In this document: in pieces, positions 44,223 to 54,864 of the stretch
Position numbering within the stretch: the first letter of the stretch is position 1
Layout of the letters: every line of letters starts with the position of its first letter
Source: Notospermus geniculatus
Taxonomy: Eukaryota; Nemertea; Pilidiophora; Heteronemertea; Lineidae
Direction: 5' to 3'
Length of the DNA stretch: 64,000 nt
Assembly (NCBI GenBank): GCA_002633025.1
Contig: NMRB01000642.1
Coordinates: 177,862 to 241,861 of the forward strand
Program-made: the position numbers and the translations under genes
The notes under the pieces: generated by a model
What the model saw: the letters and a program-made list of their open reading frames with translations, nothing else
What the model was told of the DNA's origin: nothing
Databases searched by the model: none

Positions 44223-45403
44223 ATGCCTAATTGGTAACCTATATGAAGGCCTACATTGTAGGTCATTGAATAGATAGATTTGAACTGTCTCGTCGAGTAT
44301 GCATTCAAACGTCAGGATGCACTGATCATGACCAACCTCGCCGCCATGAATTAGGGCTGTGGTATACTGTATAGTATGACGTATCCGGCCACCACGGCCG
44401 ACATGCCAAACACGCGAATTATTGAATATACACGATCCAGGCCAATCTTCTGGCCAGCCACAGCACTAGGCGATACTGTCGTATTGTAGTACCAGTATGT
44501 TGGTAAGCTGGCCTTCACGCCTTCAGTCTTCTCACCACTAAAATCATCACCCTTAGCGTTGTTCAATTTTGTCCCCAACTTTTCGCCCTTTTCCTCCCAC
44601 CTCAGCTGTTGACTTTTGATGCATATTCAAAGCGTTTGACGTCAAAGCGCTTCCCCCCCAAAAAAAAGAACTTATTTCACCGGTTTCGAGGTTTTTGTGA
44701 AATTTTCGACTTTATTTTTGAGGACGCCTTTCGATTGGTCATACTGAATCACCTGATCTAAGCGGCAGGTTCTCAGTAAAAATGGTCGTCATTCTTTTCA
44801 TCACTTGAGAAGTTTGACGCGCTGTGATACCTTTACTAACCCTTCATCAGGTAAGGTACTGTACTTCAACTCATCCTTTTTATGTGCAACAACAATCTCC
44901 GTGCCTATTGATGACTAAGATAATTCAAATACGTGGATTCGAACATTGCTTGCGGTATGAACTAACGTGCTAGTGGCTTTAGTGGAGCAACACCGTGGAA
45001 CAAAACGGCTGGCTGCACGAGAGTAGTCAGAAAACTAATTAAACATGAAGCATACTTATCGGTGGTCGGTACACGTGTTATTATTTTGAAAGTGGATCCA
45101 CAAAAGACTAATGGAGGCTGTTTGTCGTAGTTTGAACTGATATTTATTTAGGTTTGTAAATAGCGTGTAGTTATTCACCTGTTTTAAAGTTAAATGAAAA
45201 GTCAGCTGCTTTGTTTGCACTACTGTCATTAAATTTTCGACCAACTGAAAGCTCGCCACCAAACCCAATGTAATCATAAGCTACCAATAGTAGTTTGGGT
45301 GACATAAAGGTATACCTAGGATGGAATGGTTATGTATAGGCCTACCGACCGTCGCCTGCATTCATAGAGCAGCGCGCATTTCGCGCAGGTGGTTATATTC
45401 TAA
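44223..45403. other. No gene; solo foldback arm and one half of a direct repeat
   Basis: About 44775-44915 is a diverged solo arm of the preceding foldback. About 44966-45120 (GGCTGGCTGC..ACAAAAGACTAATGG) is a direct repeat of about 46566-46716. The motif TATAGTATGAC(G/T)TATCCGG followed by CCACCACGG at about 44371 recurs at 55335 and 56597. Confidence 0.5.
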
Positions 45404-45943
45404 GGGCCATATTCATAAAGGGTGTTTTTCTCTTAGACGCGACTAACTTGCAAAAACGCTGACTAAACAGGGGATAATCGCACGTTCAAGTTAGACAGCA
45501 TTTCATAAAGAGTGATTAGATCAAGAGACATTTAACCAACGTACAAAAGTAGACACCCGCGTGCAAGTAACAAAAGAAATGTTAAACGTCCCAAGGGGCT
45601 TGTTTATCTCGCGTACAAACTGTCATTTCGCCTTATGCGCGCTGAAGCTTGGCAATGAATCCACTCCGTATCCTCGAATTAGGTGCAGAGTAAGCATGGG
45701 AAGAGGCAGAACGAAGGCAGCCTGTTGATTTGCGTGTTTTTAGATATCATACAAATCCAGGAATCACGTGCTACAGCATCCCATGCCACATGCTTCTTCT
45801 GATTGGCTGTAGCATCTGAACGTTTGTTTTCAATCACATCTTTTCGAATGTTCACACGCGTACAAACCTGTTTTAACCAGCGTACAAAAAGTTATCCGCG
45901 TCTAGGCTAATCGCGCGATGATCACCCTTTATGAATACGGCCC
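45404..45943. mobile_element. GGGCC/TATTCATAAAGGGTG element, TAA duplication
   Basis: A 540-base element. GGGCCATATTCATAAAGGG on the left pairs with the inverse on the right. TAA flanks both sides (45401-45403, 45944-45946). GCGTACAAA and TTTGTACGC words recur inside. It ends 24 bases before the predicted exon at 45968. Confidence 0.85.
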
Positions 45944-45967
45944 TAATTGTTTATTCTTCTTGATCAG

Positions 45968-46187
45968 AAAACAGTCGTTGTACAAGAAAATAGAATACGA
46001 TTCGTGCGGAAGGTGATTCGATTGCTTAAAAAGAAACTGGCAAGGCAAGGCATCTTCCCCTTGGCGGGAGAATGCAACCCACCCGGCCTGGACACGGCAC
46101 CATTCACACGGTTCGACGCGATACACCACCACGCATTCGGACGATTGGAACTGCCCGGAGCACGGGAATATAGGATATTGCGCTGCG
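45968..46187 (+). CDS. Candidate internal exon, unknown protein
   Basis: A strong acceptor (TTTATTCTTCTTGATCAG) precedes 45968 and a strong donor (GTAAGC) follows 46187. The 220-base interval is open in one frame, starting in phase 0 and ending one base into a codon. The peptide looks like real protein: a basic helix RKVIRLLKKKLARQG, then GECNPPGLDTAPFTRF, DAIHHHAFGRLELPG and a REYRILRC end. I do not recognise the family and no partner exons were located. A mobile element ends 24 bases upstream, inside the presumed intron, and includes part of the region where a branch site would lie. A 159-codon frame on the opposite strand is its shadow. Confidence 0.5.
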
Positions 46188-46883
46188 GTAAGCTCTGCTC
46201 TCCCGATCCGGGTGATCCCATTGAACAGAACGGATAAACATACCACGCACGCTTCGTGCAGGTCGGTATCGCCGCAGCGGATAGGTGTGAACAACGGACG
46301 CGTGCAACTATCCACAACCGGATCGGACACTAGGAATTTCGCCCTGTGTACAATTGAACTATTGGCCCTATGCGGTGCAAAATACAAATAGATGGAGTAG
46401 TGATCCAAAATGTATAAGTATACGAAATGTGTACTCTAAAACTTGCTGGGTCAGTTTTGTATCCCAATAACTGGATCAAGCAAATTAGGTGAAAAGCTGG
46501 GTCAAAATAACCCAACACATGGTCAGATTTGACCAAGTGTAGGGGGTCGAAAATGTGGGTTATTTCGGTTGCTGAAGCAACGCCGTGGAAGAAAATGGCT
46601 GGCTGCGCGAGACTAATAAGAAAAACAATTAAATGTGAAGCGTGCTTAACGCTGGTCTGTGCACGTCAGTTTTATTAGGCCTATTTATTCACAAAAGACT
46701 AATGGTAGGCAGATGGTCTCATATTCGATATTTTTTTTAAATAATTGGCCACAATTACATGTAGTTTGAATTTATTCTTCATGTTTATTTAGAACTACGA
46801 AAACCGAACACGAAAATCGAGTTCGTGTTCGTATTTCGTACTTCGCAAAATTTCGAGTTTCGCATAAAATACGATCATACGAA
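46188..46883. other. Intron or intergenic; second half of a direct repeat
   Basis: About 46566-46716 repeats 44966-45120. From 46795 the DNA has many TACGAA/TTCGTA words. No coding feature supported. Confidence 0.4.
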
Positions 46884-48004
46884 ATAGTCCAGTCAAACTG
46901 TCACATGACCCACCACTAATTGTAAGAAATTGTTTCTCTGTGGGAACCTCCTCAGGTATACCCCAGGAATAACATATTAAAAATATAGGACGAAGGAAGG
47001 GGTGGAGGGTGTCTAAATATGCTAATTTATGTTAATTAGGTACGAACATCAAGGAAACAAGAGATACACCAGGAAATATTTTATTTCTGCCAAAACGAAG
47101 CAATAAAATGCAATCTAAATGCATCTGCTGAGTTGCTAGACATCATAAAAACTGAAATCAGGTCACTATTTTGAGTTGTTAGCTAATTAATAGTTAATAA
47201 CGATGCTAATTAAGTGACGTTTTTATCATAAAATGACTTTTTGACATGAATTTGACGATAAGGAGCCAAAATGACGAGGTTGTGAGTTAAGTATGATAAT
47301 TTGATCCTCTTTGGCACCCAATGCTTTTTAATCTTCAGGGTGCCATTTATCTAATTAAAAAGTTGAAACAATTGGACCCCTCCACCTGATTCATTCTGAT
47401 TAGAGTCATGATTTCTTGAGTTACTTTCGCAAGACACCCTGAGTGAAGGTGAAATTTGGAACAAACCTTAGTTAATCTCAGCATAGGCAAGTAAGTCATT
47501 AAAGAATCATTAATAATGATTAATTATTAATTAGCAGTGAGTAGATGCTTTTGAACTCATATGAGATGCCATGTGGGCATTGATTCAGAAAATTTTTCGT
47601 TTTCGTTTTGTGGAATGGTCTATGTCATTGACCATGGTGGACCTTTAACTTTGATGCATGGAATGCATCCTGTACTGTATGAATAATATGTATAATTTGG
47701 AGGCCTTCTTTATTTTTTAGAAATGTCCTACATAGGGGCGTGCGCCATGTACGGTAAAACCATCCTTTTTGGTGAGGCTAACTCTACGTGTACTCTTACA
47801 CAAAAGGGAAGTGAACGCATCAATCGAAGAGCGAGGCAGCGACATTAGCTGTAGCAGGACAACGTGCCCACACTGCTTGTCGTCTAAATCACACTAACAT
47901 TAATTACATCAACAGGGACTTGAGAAAGGCAAGTGAACCAGAAAAAAAGTTGTGAACCGCCCGCTTTACTTTCTTCAACATCACAATTCAATTTTGAGGA
48001 ACAT

Positions 48005-48428
48005 CAGCGAGTTTTCGGAAACGTGACGAAATACGAAGTGCGAAGTGCGAAATACGAAATCCTACTTCATTTCCATGTTCCAATGTATTTCAGGGAATGT
48101 TTGGTACCATAAAATATCCCTGCAGCAAGAGCGTCCTTTCGCATATCATGTACATGTCAGACCGAGAGAGTTGTGGCGCATCTTGATTTTTTAACTTTCC
48201 ACTTCGTATATAGCTACGAATTGGAACCGAAAGGTGGTAAATTTTCTAAGTGTAATATACTAGAACACCGCAACTCTATCGGTTTTACATCATACGCTAA
48301 AAGACGCACTTGCAGCAGGCCATATTTATGGCACCAACCATCTCCAGAAATACATTAGGTCCTTGAAGTTAGGTCCAATTTCGTCTTTCGTACTTCGTTT
48401 TTCGCCAGGCTTGCGAAAACTCATTAAT
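48005..48428. mobile_element. Insertion rich in TACGAA/TTCGTA within the left arm
   Basis: GAGTTTTCGGAAACG at the left and TTGCGAAAACTC at the right are inverted. AAATACGAAGTGCG-type words lie near each end. The matching place in the right arm (around 48865) is uninterrupted, so the insertion came after the arm duplication. Confidence 0.65.
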
Positions 48429-48524
48429 GTCTATATCGTGGCAAGCCTGCAAAATATGGAGGCCGCAAGCGAATAGTTATCTGTTCATCATCGTTCCCCT
48501 TCATCTGTTCATCATCGTTCCCCT

Positions 48525-48952
48525 TCATGCACTTGCAAACCTGTTCAAAAGCTTCCTGCGCACAGTATCAGCTGGCCTTCCACGCTTTACTGAATCATCT
48601 CTGTCACTGAACCTTCTAGGGATTTTCTTTCCATCAGGATATTGAACATTCACATCACATTTTTGTGATAGACCCCATCCAAAGCATGTATGTCCTGAGC
48701 GAATTCTGTCCGGCTAGTTTGACACCATTCATTAGGCCTACCCCTTTTTCTGCAGATTTCTGCAATTGTCTTGTGGAAAACTAGACTATTTACTGGTATC
48801 GCATCAAACCATCGCTTGCGGCCTCCATATTTTGCAGGTGTGCCACGGTATAGACAATGTTCCACAAAATTGAATTGTGATGTTGAAAAACGTAAAGCTG
48901 ACGGTTCACAACTTTTTTCTGGTTCACTTGCCTTTCTCAAGTCCCTGTTCAT
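48525..48952 (-). pseudogene. N-terminal Cys/His module of an Academ-like protein
   Basis: Begins at an ATG (48950-48952) and reads about 100 codons: a lysine- and glutamate-rich start, FNFVEHCLYRGTPAKYGG, RKRWFDAIPV, FHKTIAEICRKRGRPNEWC and DIHALDGVYHK. One base is out of step after YHK near 48656. In the next frame the sequence continues with a cysteine (giving Y-H-x-x-C), then VQYPDGKKIPRRF and RGRPADTVRRKLL, to a stop at 48525-48527. The order C, helix, D-x-HALDGVYH-x2-C parallels the HPDCIFC..KYHPSC module of the larger protein. No nuclease part is present, so it is a broken N-terminal remnant. Part of it is repeated in the left arm, where its ATG has become ATC. Confidence 0.6.
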
Positions 48953-49934
48953 GCAATTAATGTTAGTGTGATTTAGACGACAAGCAGTGTGGACACGTTG
49001 TCCTGCTACAGCTTGTATGTCACTAATGCGATCACTTCCCTTTTGTGTAAAAGTAGAGTTAGCCTCACCAAAAAGATGGCTTTACCGCATATGGCGCACG
49101 CCCCTATGTAGGACATTTCCAAAAAATAAATAAAGCCTCCAAATTATATAGTATTACTCATACAGGATGCATTCCATGCATCAAAGTTGAAGGGTTCAAT
49201 GTCAATGTTACACAGACCATTTCATGAAAACGAAAGTTGAACATTCTTGACAGTGTTGGTAAATTTCCTGAATTAATGACCACATGGCATCCCATATGAA
49301 TTCAAAAGCATCTAACCACAGCTAATTAATATTAAATTAATGATTACTAATGAATCTTAATGACTTACTTGTCTATATGCTGAGATTAACCAACCTTCAT
49401 TCCAAATTTCACCTTCAATCAGGATGTCTTGTAAAAGTAACTCAAGAAATCATGACTCTAATCAGAATGAATAGGTGGAGGGGGCCAATTGTTTTAACTT
49501 TTTAATTAGATAAATGGCACCCCTGAAGATTAAAAAGCAATGGGGTGCCATTGTCATGTCAAAAAGTAATTTTATGATAAAAACGTCGCTTAGTTAGCAT
49601 CGTTATTAACAATTAATTAGCCAACTTCTCAAGATAGTCACCTGATTTCAGTCTTTATGATGTCTAACAACTCAGCAGATGCATTTACATGTAGACTGCA
49701 TTTCATTGCTTTGTTTTGGCAGAAATAAAATATTTCCTGGTGTATCTCTTGTTTCTTTGATGTTCGTACCTAATTAACATAAATTAGCATATTTAGACCC
49801 CTTCCACCCCTTCCTTCGTCCTATATTTTTAATATGTTATTCTCGGGTATGTCCGAGGAGATTCCCACAGAGAAACAATTTCTTACAATTAGTGGTGGGT
49901 TGGGGTCCTAAATCAAGTAATTTGACTGGACTAA

Positions 49935-50646
49935 AATACGAATGCCCGTTACATGCGCAGTAGGTTTCGTACTAGGCGCTTTTACTATGGCGACTGCAGA
50001 TGAAGTGGAGCATAAGCTGTGGGCTTATGCCCGCTGTAGGCCTACACAATCAAATTGGGGGTGATTAACAAAATTAAGTTTCCTTTCTTACAACAAATCT
50101 TGTCAAATTTGGTGCGGTAATCAGATGTAGATAAACTTAAGTCAATGCTAGTACATGTATCTTGGCATGTACAAGACATCCATTGAAAATCGACTTACTA
50201 CTTCAATGTCGAACATGGCTGCCAGTGCCGCAAAGGAATTCCTGTCTGTGAGGTAAATAACTCGCAGGGCCGTATTCGGCTCTTTGGATTTCGGGGCAAA
50301 AAACCTCGGGGGGGGGGGGGGGGNCTGCCTCCCCCCCCGCCGCTAAATACGGCCCTGGACTCAAGAAAACACCTCTGCGATGGGTTATCTCGGCTTACTC
50401 TTGTTATTAAACTCAACGCACCCTAAAATACCACTCCTCATAATCTATATCTCCACTCTCTCCCAGGCTTGTTATGAGTTTATTCTACATGCACACGAGT
50501 TTCAATAAATTAAAAAAAAATATTCACGCAACAAAAAGAACCAATAATATCGGTCCAACACTTCTTGAGAAAACAAATTAATGAACAATTTGTGAGTGCT
50601 TTTGAACAGCTGAAATTTACAAGTACCGGTACTCAGAGAGTCATTA
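49935..50646. other. No gene; MITE fragment with G tract and n
   Basis: About 50268-50357 pairs AGGGCCGTATTC with AAATACGGCCCT and encloses a G run, a single n at 50324 and a C run; the centre is an assembly weak point. Nothing else supported. Confidence 0.45.
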
Positions 50647-50805
50647 TTGATGCTGCCAGAACAAAGTGGTACACCGACCGATTTACCACGTGTCCACAGG
50701 ATTGGTGGTCAGGTGAATGATGAAGATATTAAGCGCCCGCAGGCCGAGGCTTGCTCAGTTGCAAGGACTTACCAGGAGCGAAAGTTTCTAGGCTGTCTGA
50801 CGAAG
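50647..50805 (+). CDS. Candidate coding exon with donor site
   Basis: An ATG at 50647 (preceded by CATTATTG) opens a 53-codon frame ending exactly at a consensus donor, AAG|GTAAGA at 50806. The peptide is polar and charged, with no known domain (TDLPRVHRIGGQV, QAEACSVARTYQERKF). A second open stretch at about 50889-51106 begins after an acceptor-like TTTTTGTGCCACGGGTAG. However, the intron would be only 83 bases, and the reading frame open to 51106 is not the one phase-0 splicing would give. Whether the two join is unresolved. The family is not recognised, and confidence is low. Confidence 0.28.
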
Positions 50806-51109
50806 GTAAGATTCAGAATTCACTTCTTTGTCTCCAACTTCAAATCTGAAACATAATTTCTTTTCCGTTATTTTTGTGCCACGGGTAGGGAATAAGAAGA
50901 AAATGCAAAAGCGTTCTTGCGCGGCGCTCGGCCCTAAACCATCGGTACTGGAATGGACGGAGAATATTTCTCGGACTGAGAAAAATACACCAAATGAAGA
51001 TACCTGGATTCGGTCCAGTAGTTTCAACTCCAGAGCAATTTTAGTGAATCAAAAGCAGAGGTTCATAAGTAACTTCAACGGCGAACTGCTAATTCAGCAT
51101 GATTAATAC

Positions 51110-51446
51110 GGCCTCGACACTGCTTCACAAAATAGGGTCTGGAGCTCGAACCACTTACTGACTTGGGTTATCTTGGTGTCTTTTTTCTTCTAGAAAGATT
51201 CTCCGTCAATTGCTATTGCCAGTTTTGGGCTCTGGGTGCTGGAAGTACGCTTGTGCTTTTTGGGCCAACCTGTACTTCTGTAACATATTTTTTCGATCAA
51301 CAAATTATGTTTCTCTTCATGAACCTATCGTATTGAACAACTCTTTTCATTCCGAGAAACTTCTCTGTCTGCCGGCCACCTGTCAGGAGTAGGCCAAAAT
51401 AAATACATGTACACCAAAATCAGTTTTATGGTCGCAGCAGAGAACT
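51110..51446. other. No recognisable feature
   Basis: Nothing supported. Confidence 0.4.
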
Positions 51447-51447
51447 G

Positions 51448-51561
51448 GGCCTATATTCATAAAACTACTTAAGTAGTGTGGCACTTATCCTTTGTTCAAC
51501 ACAAAAGATAAGTATGTATCACACTTTGACTTACATGTAAGTATGTTTATGAATATGGACC
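51448..51561. mobile_element. GGCC/TATTCATAAAAC MITE, copy 7, CTG duplication
   Basis: GGCCTATATTCATAAAAC to the inverse, flanked by CTG on both sides (51445-51447, 51562-51564). Same AACACAAAAGATAAG centre as copies 1-6. Confidence 0.8.
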
Positions 51562-51981
51562 CTGGCGTTGCCACTGGGATCGTGTTCCTCCAACATTATC
51601 ATATCAAAAGCGTCATTGTCAGGAATTCGATTCGAAAATATCAACAACCAGCTGTGCGGTCAGCAATGCCGACCATCACCAACAGGAGAAGCTTGACCCT
51701 GGCACATGCAATGCCAGAGCTCTGTGAACTTACAACTTCCGTTTTGGTGTATTTTTCACAAGTCAGTTCCCAGCACGGTTTTTCACTGCAGGACATCTCA
51801 AGAAGGATTTAGGCAAAGTTGAGCAAGCAAGTACATTGTAGTCATCTATATCGGATAAAAGGGGACCATTAGGCATCAAACTAGTCTAAATCACAGATAT
51901 CAAGCAATCGAAATAAGGAGGTAGGAGCACATTTCCATTTTAAAGAAACGTCTCGGTGTTCATGGAGTCTCCGGTCCCTTT
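51562..51981. other. No recognisable feature
   Basis: Nothing supported. Confidence 0.35.
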
Positions 51982-53701
51982 TGCTGATGTCAGGTCGACC
52001 TCGTGGTGGAACAGAACAGGCGGCAAATAAGTAGCCGATATGATGTGACATGACTGCTGTTGCGTCTCACCTGCGACGATCGGCATCAGCCGCCGATCCA
52101 AAAGATCACGAATCGCAAGAGTTCAACATGTTTTAGTTAACCAATGAATGACCAGTATTTTTATATTCTGTATTGGCGCTGCCATCTTGAAAAAGTCACA
52201 TGATGACAAGTCACATGACTGTCAGAACTTTGCGATGCTGAAGTCGCAGGAAACCTGAAGTCGGTTACGATTCCGCCGTGTCTACATGCCACCTGTTCCA
52301 CGATGAGCGCAAGCCTTTTCACTTTTGTGACCTGATCGTAATTCCTTCACTTGATGCCGACTGTTCCGTCGAGCGCAAGCAATCGTAGTGCGACTACCTG
52401 ACATCACCATAACTCGCCCATCAAGAAGATATTCACCAATCTACAACGTCCACTGTACGACGAATCGTGAATTCACAATCGACTTGACTCGAGTTACGAT
52501 TCCCCGCGCGCGCAGAGATGCTGCCTATGGCAAGCCAATTGTCCATTCTAGCCTAACCCACAGTGTTTAAGATCCCTAAACCATGGTTTGGGGATCGTAA
52601 ACCATGGTTTAGGCCGGAATGGACATTTGCCTTGTCATAGCCCCCCCCCCCCCATGAGCATGCATATTTCCCCTTTTCGACCTCACCTTGATTTCTTCAC
52701 CTCTTTCCATCTGTTCCGTCTTGGCGAAGGCAATCAAAGGTGCAACCTTCTGATAAATGAAAATGTTGGGAGGAGCTAGATCCCAGTGGCGAAGTCAGGT
52801 CTCTGTGACCTTATGCTCATGTCAGCAGGTCGCACTACGATTGCCTGCGCCACGACGGAACACTCGGCATCGAGAGAAGAAATCATGGTCAAGTCGCAAA
52901 ATGAAAATGTGTGCGCTCATCGTGGAAGGCTTGTTGTACTTGACTCTATGGCGCGATGACTCGAAGGCGCGAAGAAGGCCAATTAAATTTTCTGCATAAT
53001 TGGTGAATGCCTTATTTTAATTCGAGTTCCGCATTTCAGAACACTGGGTTACTATGCAACATTTTTAGGAATGTGAGGAACATGCAGGAGGATCATTGCT
53101 CAAAAGGGCTGAAAATTAACGTTATACCTCCTCCGGGGTTTGGAATAGAGAGACAAGACCAATCCCTACAACTTTTCAAAAGGGACCCATAGTAAATTCT
53201 CAAGGACTTAGGAGCTGTAGGCCTAGTTCGAAGCAATCCTTCATTTCATGATTTACGTTGAATATCAACCTTAATTCACCTATTGGTAGCTGGCGACACT
53301 ACGACGGTCCACTTCCGCCGTTGATCCATTCCACTTCTTAGAAATAACGAGCTGAATTTCATTTAATAATTTTGGCGGTCATCGAGTCATCCCGCCATCG
53401 CGTCATCGAGTCAAGTACAACAAGCCTCGTGGAACAGGCGGTATACCTGCGTGCAGGAAATCGTAACTCGAGTCAGTCGACTGCGAATGGATGCATGATT
53501 CGTCGTCGTCAACTCTTGCGATTCGTGATCTTTTTGATCGGCGACTGATGCCGATCGTCGCAAATGCGACGCTGCGGCAGTCATGACACACCATATCGGC
53601 GACTGATTTGTTCCACGCGGCCGTGCCTCAGACGCGAAGTGATCAAGAAAAGCTAGTCGCCGCCTGTTCTGTGCCGTCGCAAGGTCGACTTGACATCGGC
53701 A
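51982..53701. mobile_element. Complex foldback with several inverted blocks
   Basis: The ends TGC(T/C)GATGTCA(A/G)GTCG are inverted. The arms share GGAACAGAACAGGCGG, GCCGATATG..GACATGACTG and GCCGATC..AAAGATCACGAATCGCAAGAG. Further blocks (GGCTTGTTGTACTTGACTC, TACGATTTCC/GTTACGATTCC) repeat inside in both orientations. Two AAACCATGGTTT palindromes are at about 52575-52611. No coding sequence. Confidence 0.65.
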
Positions 53702-53710
53702 GTGATACAG

Positions 53711-53848
53711 GGGCCATATTCACGAAGCTTTCGCAACTTTTCGTGCACGCAAGTCTATTGTTTGGCTGCACATACCCTTTTGTTCACTGACTGCCTTACA
53801 ATACATTTGCGTCCACGCAAAGTTGCGAAGGCTTCATGAATATGGCCC
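53711..53848. mobile_element. GGGCC/ATATTCACGAAG MITE
   Basis: GGGCCATATTCACGAAGC to the inverse CTTCATGAATATGGCCC. Flanking triplets are CAG and CTG. The interior carries CGCAACTTT..TGCGTCCACGCAAAG. It ends about 48 bases before the splice acceptor of the secreted peptide gene. Confidence 0.8.
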
Positions 53849-53898
53849 CTGGTGTATATTTTCGTTTTTGCTTTCATGAAAATAAATTTTGTACAGGT

Positions 53899-54156
53899 AT
53901 GTCTCGTCTGCTGACTCTCGCCGTGATCGTGCTCGTTGTTGGAGTGATTCTGGCCACTCCGTTGGAGCGTGCAGACCTGACGCAGGATGATACAGTTCCA
54001 ATTACCAAACGATCACTAGATGCTACACCACTAAGTTCAGATCCGCAACGACGATCTTCGGATTGTGAACCCCCAAAGAAACCCACGAAGTGCGAGGATC
54101 ATAAGGAGTGTACTAGTTCGTACTGTGTATGGAAGTCCCACTGTGAATGCGAATAA
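53899..54156 (+). CDS. Secreted cysteine-rich peptide precursor (85 aa)
   Basis: The ATG at 53899 lies three bases after an acceptor-like AG (TTTTGTACAG), so an upstream non-coding exon is likely. The 85-residue product starts with a classical signal peptide (basic start, hydrophobic core LAVIVLVVGVILA at about 8-19). An acidic pro-region follows, with a dibasic KR at 37-38 and RR at 51-52. The tail holds six cysteines at 56, 65, 71, 76, 82 and 84 (C-x8-C-x5-C-x4-C-x5-C-x-C) and ends two residues after the last pair. The last five cysteines have the spacing of EB-module or Dickkopf-like small disulfide domains, but I cannot assign a family. It could be a peptide hormone, antimicrobial or toxin-like secretion; the layout signal-pro-dibasic-Cys knot fits all three. 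A poly(A) signal lies 24 bases after the stop. This is the best-supported host gene here. Confidence 0.8.
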   Translation: MSRLLTLAVIVLVVGVILATPLERADLTQDDTVPITKRSLDATPLSSDPQRRSSDCEPPKKPTKCEDHKECTSSYCVWKSHCECE

Positions 54157-54180
54157 CGAAAGAAGATGATACGAGGTTGT

Positions 54181-54186
54181 AATAAA
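54181..54186 (+). terminator. Poly(A) signal AATAAA of the secreted peptide gene
   Basis: AATAAA starts 25 bases after the TAA stop, giving a very short 3' UTR. Confidence 0.7.
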
Positions 54187-54413
54187 TATAAAGTCACATC
54201 GACAAGAAACCCGATCGAAACTGATTCATGGTCCTGTTCAAGAAAATTTAATCTCAACAGCCGCCATCCAATTATTATGTAGCGTACATTTGATCTAAGA
54301 ATATACAGAAACAATAACTCATTCTCTAGTTTTTAGTTACTCAACGAACGACCCCTTTATTCATGTCGTTGTCTGCTCATACTACGTGTATGTTACGTTT
54401 TGTTGTCACTGAG

Positions 54414-54864
54414 GGGCTGTCCAATTAGTACGTACGCATGGAAACCCCGTATTTTGGACCCCCTTTACGCACCTGAAGGCCTTGGTATCACCGCCCCCGC
54501 CCCTTACGTGTAGGCCTACGTACGCACTGCGAATCCTGCCATTGAGGGACGTCCGACATGCCCGACATGCGCAGACAGCTTAAAAAGACAGTTCATGAGC
54601 GCATCGTGGCGTGTGATAAGCAGACGACCATGTGACCAACTGATGTATCTTTTAGTACATGGTGTTAATGCGCTCGGAACTATCGTCAGCCGAGCGGTGA
54701 TCAAGAGAGCATTTTGGCGAAAAAAGCACTTCGCGTGAGTGCGTACGTTTGTTTAAGCTTGACCCCCCCCCCCCATCTCCTGTAGGCTACATGTATACGC
54801 ATGCTGCACTCATTGGTTTCAACCCCATCCCCCTCGATGTGCGTACGTACTGAATGGACGGCCC
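54414..54864. mobile_element. MITE with CTGAG duplication
   Basis: GGGCTGTCCAATTAGTACG on the left pairs with the inverse GTACTGAATGGACGGCCC. CTGAG flanks both sides exactly (54409-54413, 54865-54869). 451 bases. Its right half is included in the tandem duplication that follows. Confidence 0.8.

Larger units (their letters stand above)
46884..49934. mobile_element. Second long-inverted-repeat element (deleted derivative)
   Basis: ATAGTCCAGTCAAA at the left and the inverse of TTAGTCCAGTCAAA at the right enclose 3.05 kb. Left arm 46884-48475 (holding a separate insertion) and right arm about 48795-49934 match in inverted order for about 1.15 kb. Flanks CATACGAA and AATACGAA agree at 7 of 8 bases. 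The arms include the 5' part of a gene whose Cys/His protein resembles the N-terminus of the 33713-38437 protein, so this is a foldback derivative of a related transposon. Confidence 0.8.

Noticed and set aside
45929-46408. 159-codon minus-strand frame
   Set aside because: Antisense to the better-supported plus-strand exon with matching splice sites. It has no motif of its own.
51982-53701. Several 60-80-codon frames suggesting a gene
   Set aside because: They sit in inverted repeat blocks and repeat in opposite orientation within the same foldback.
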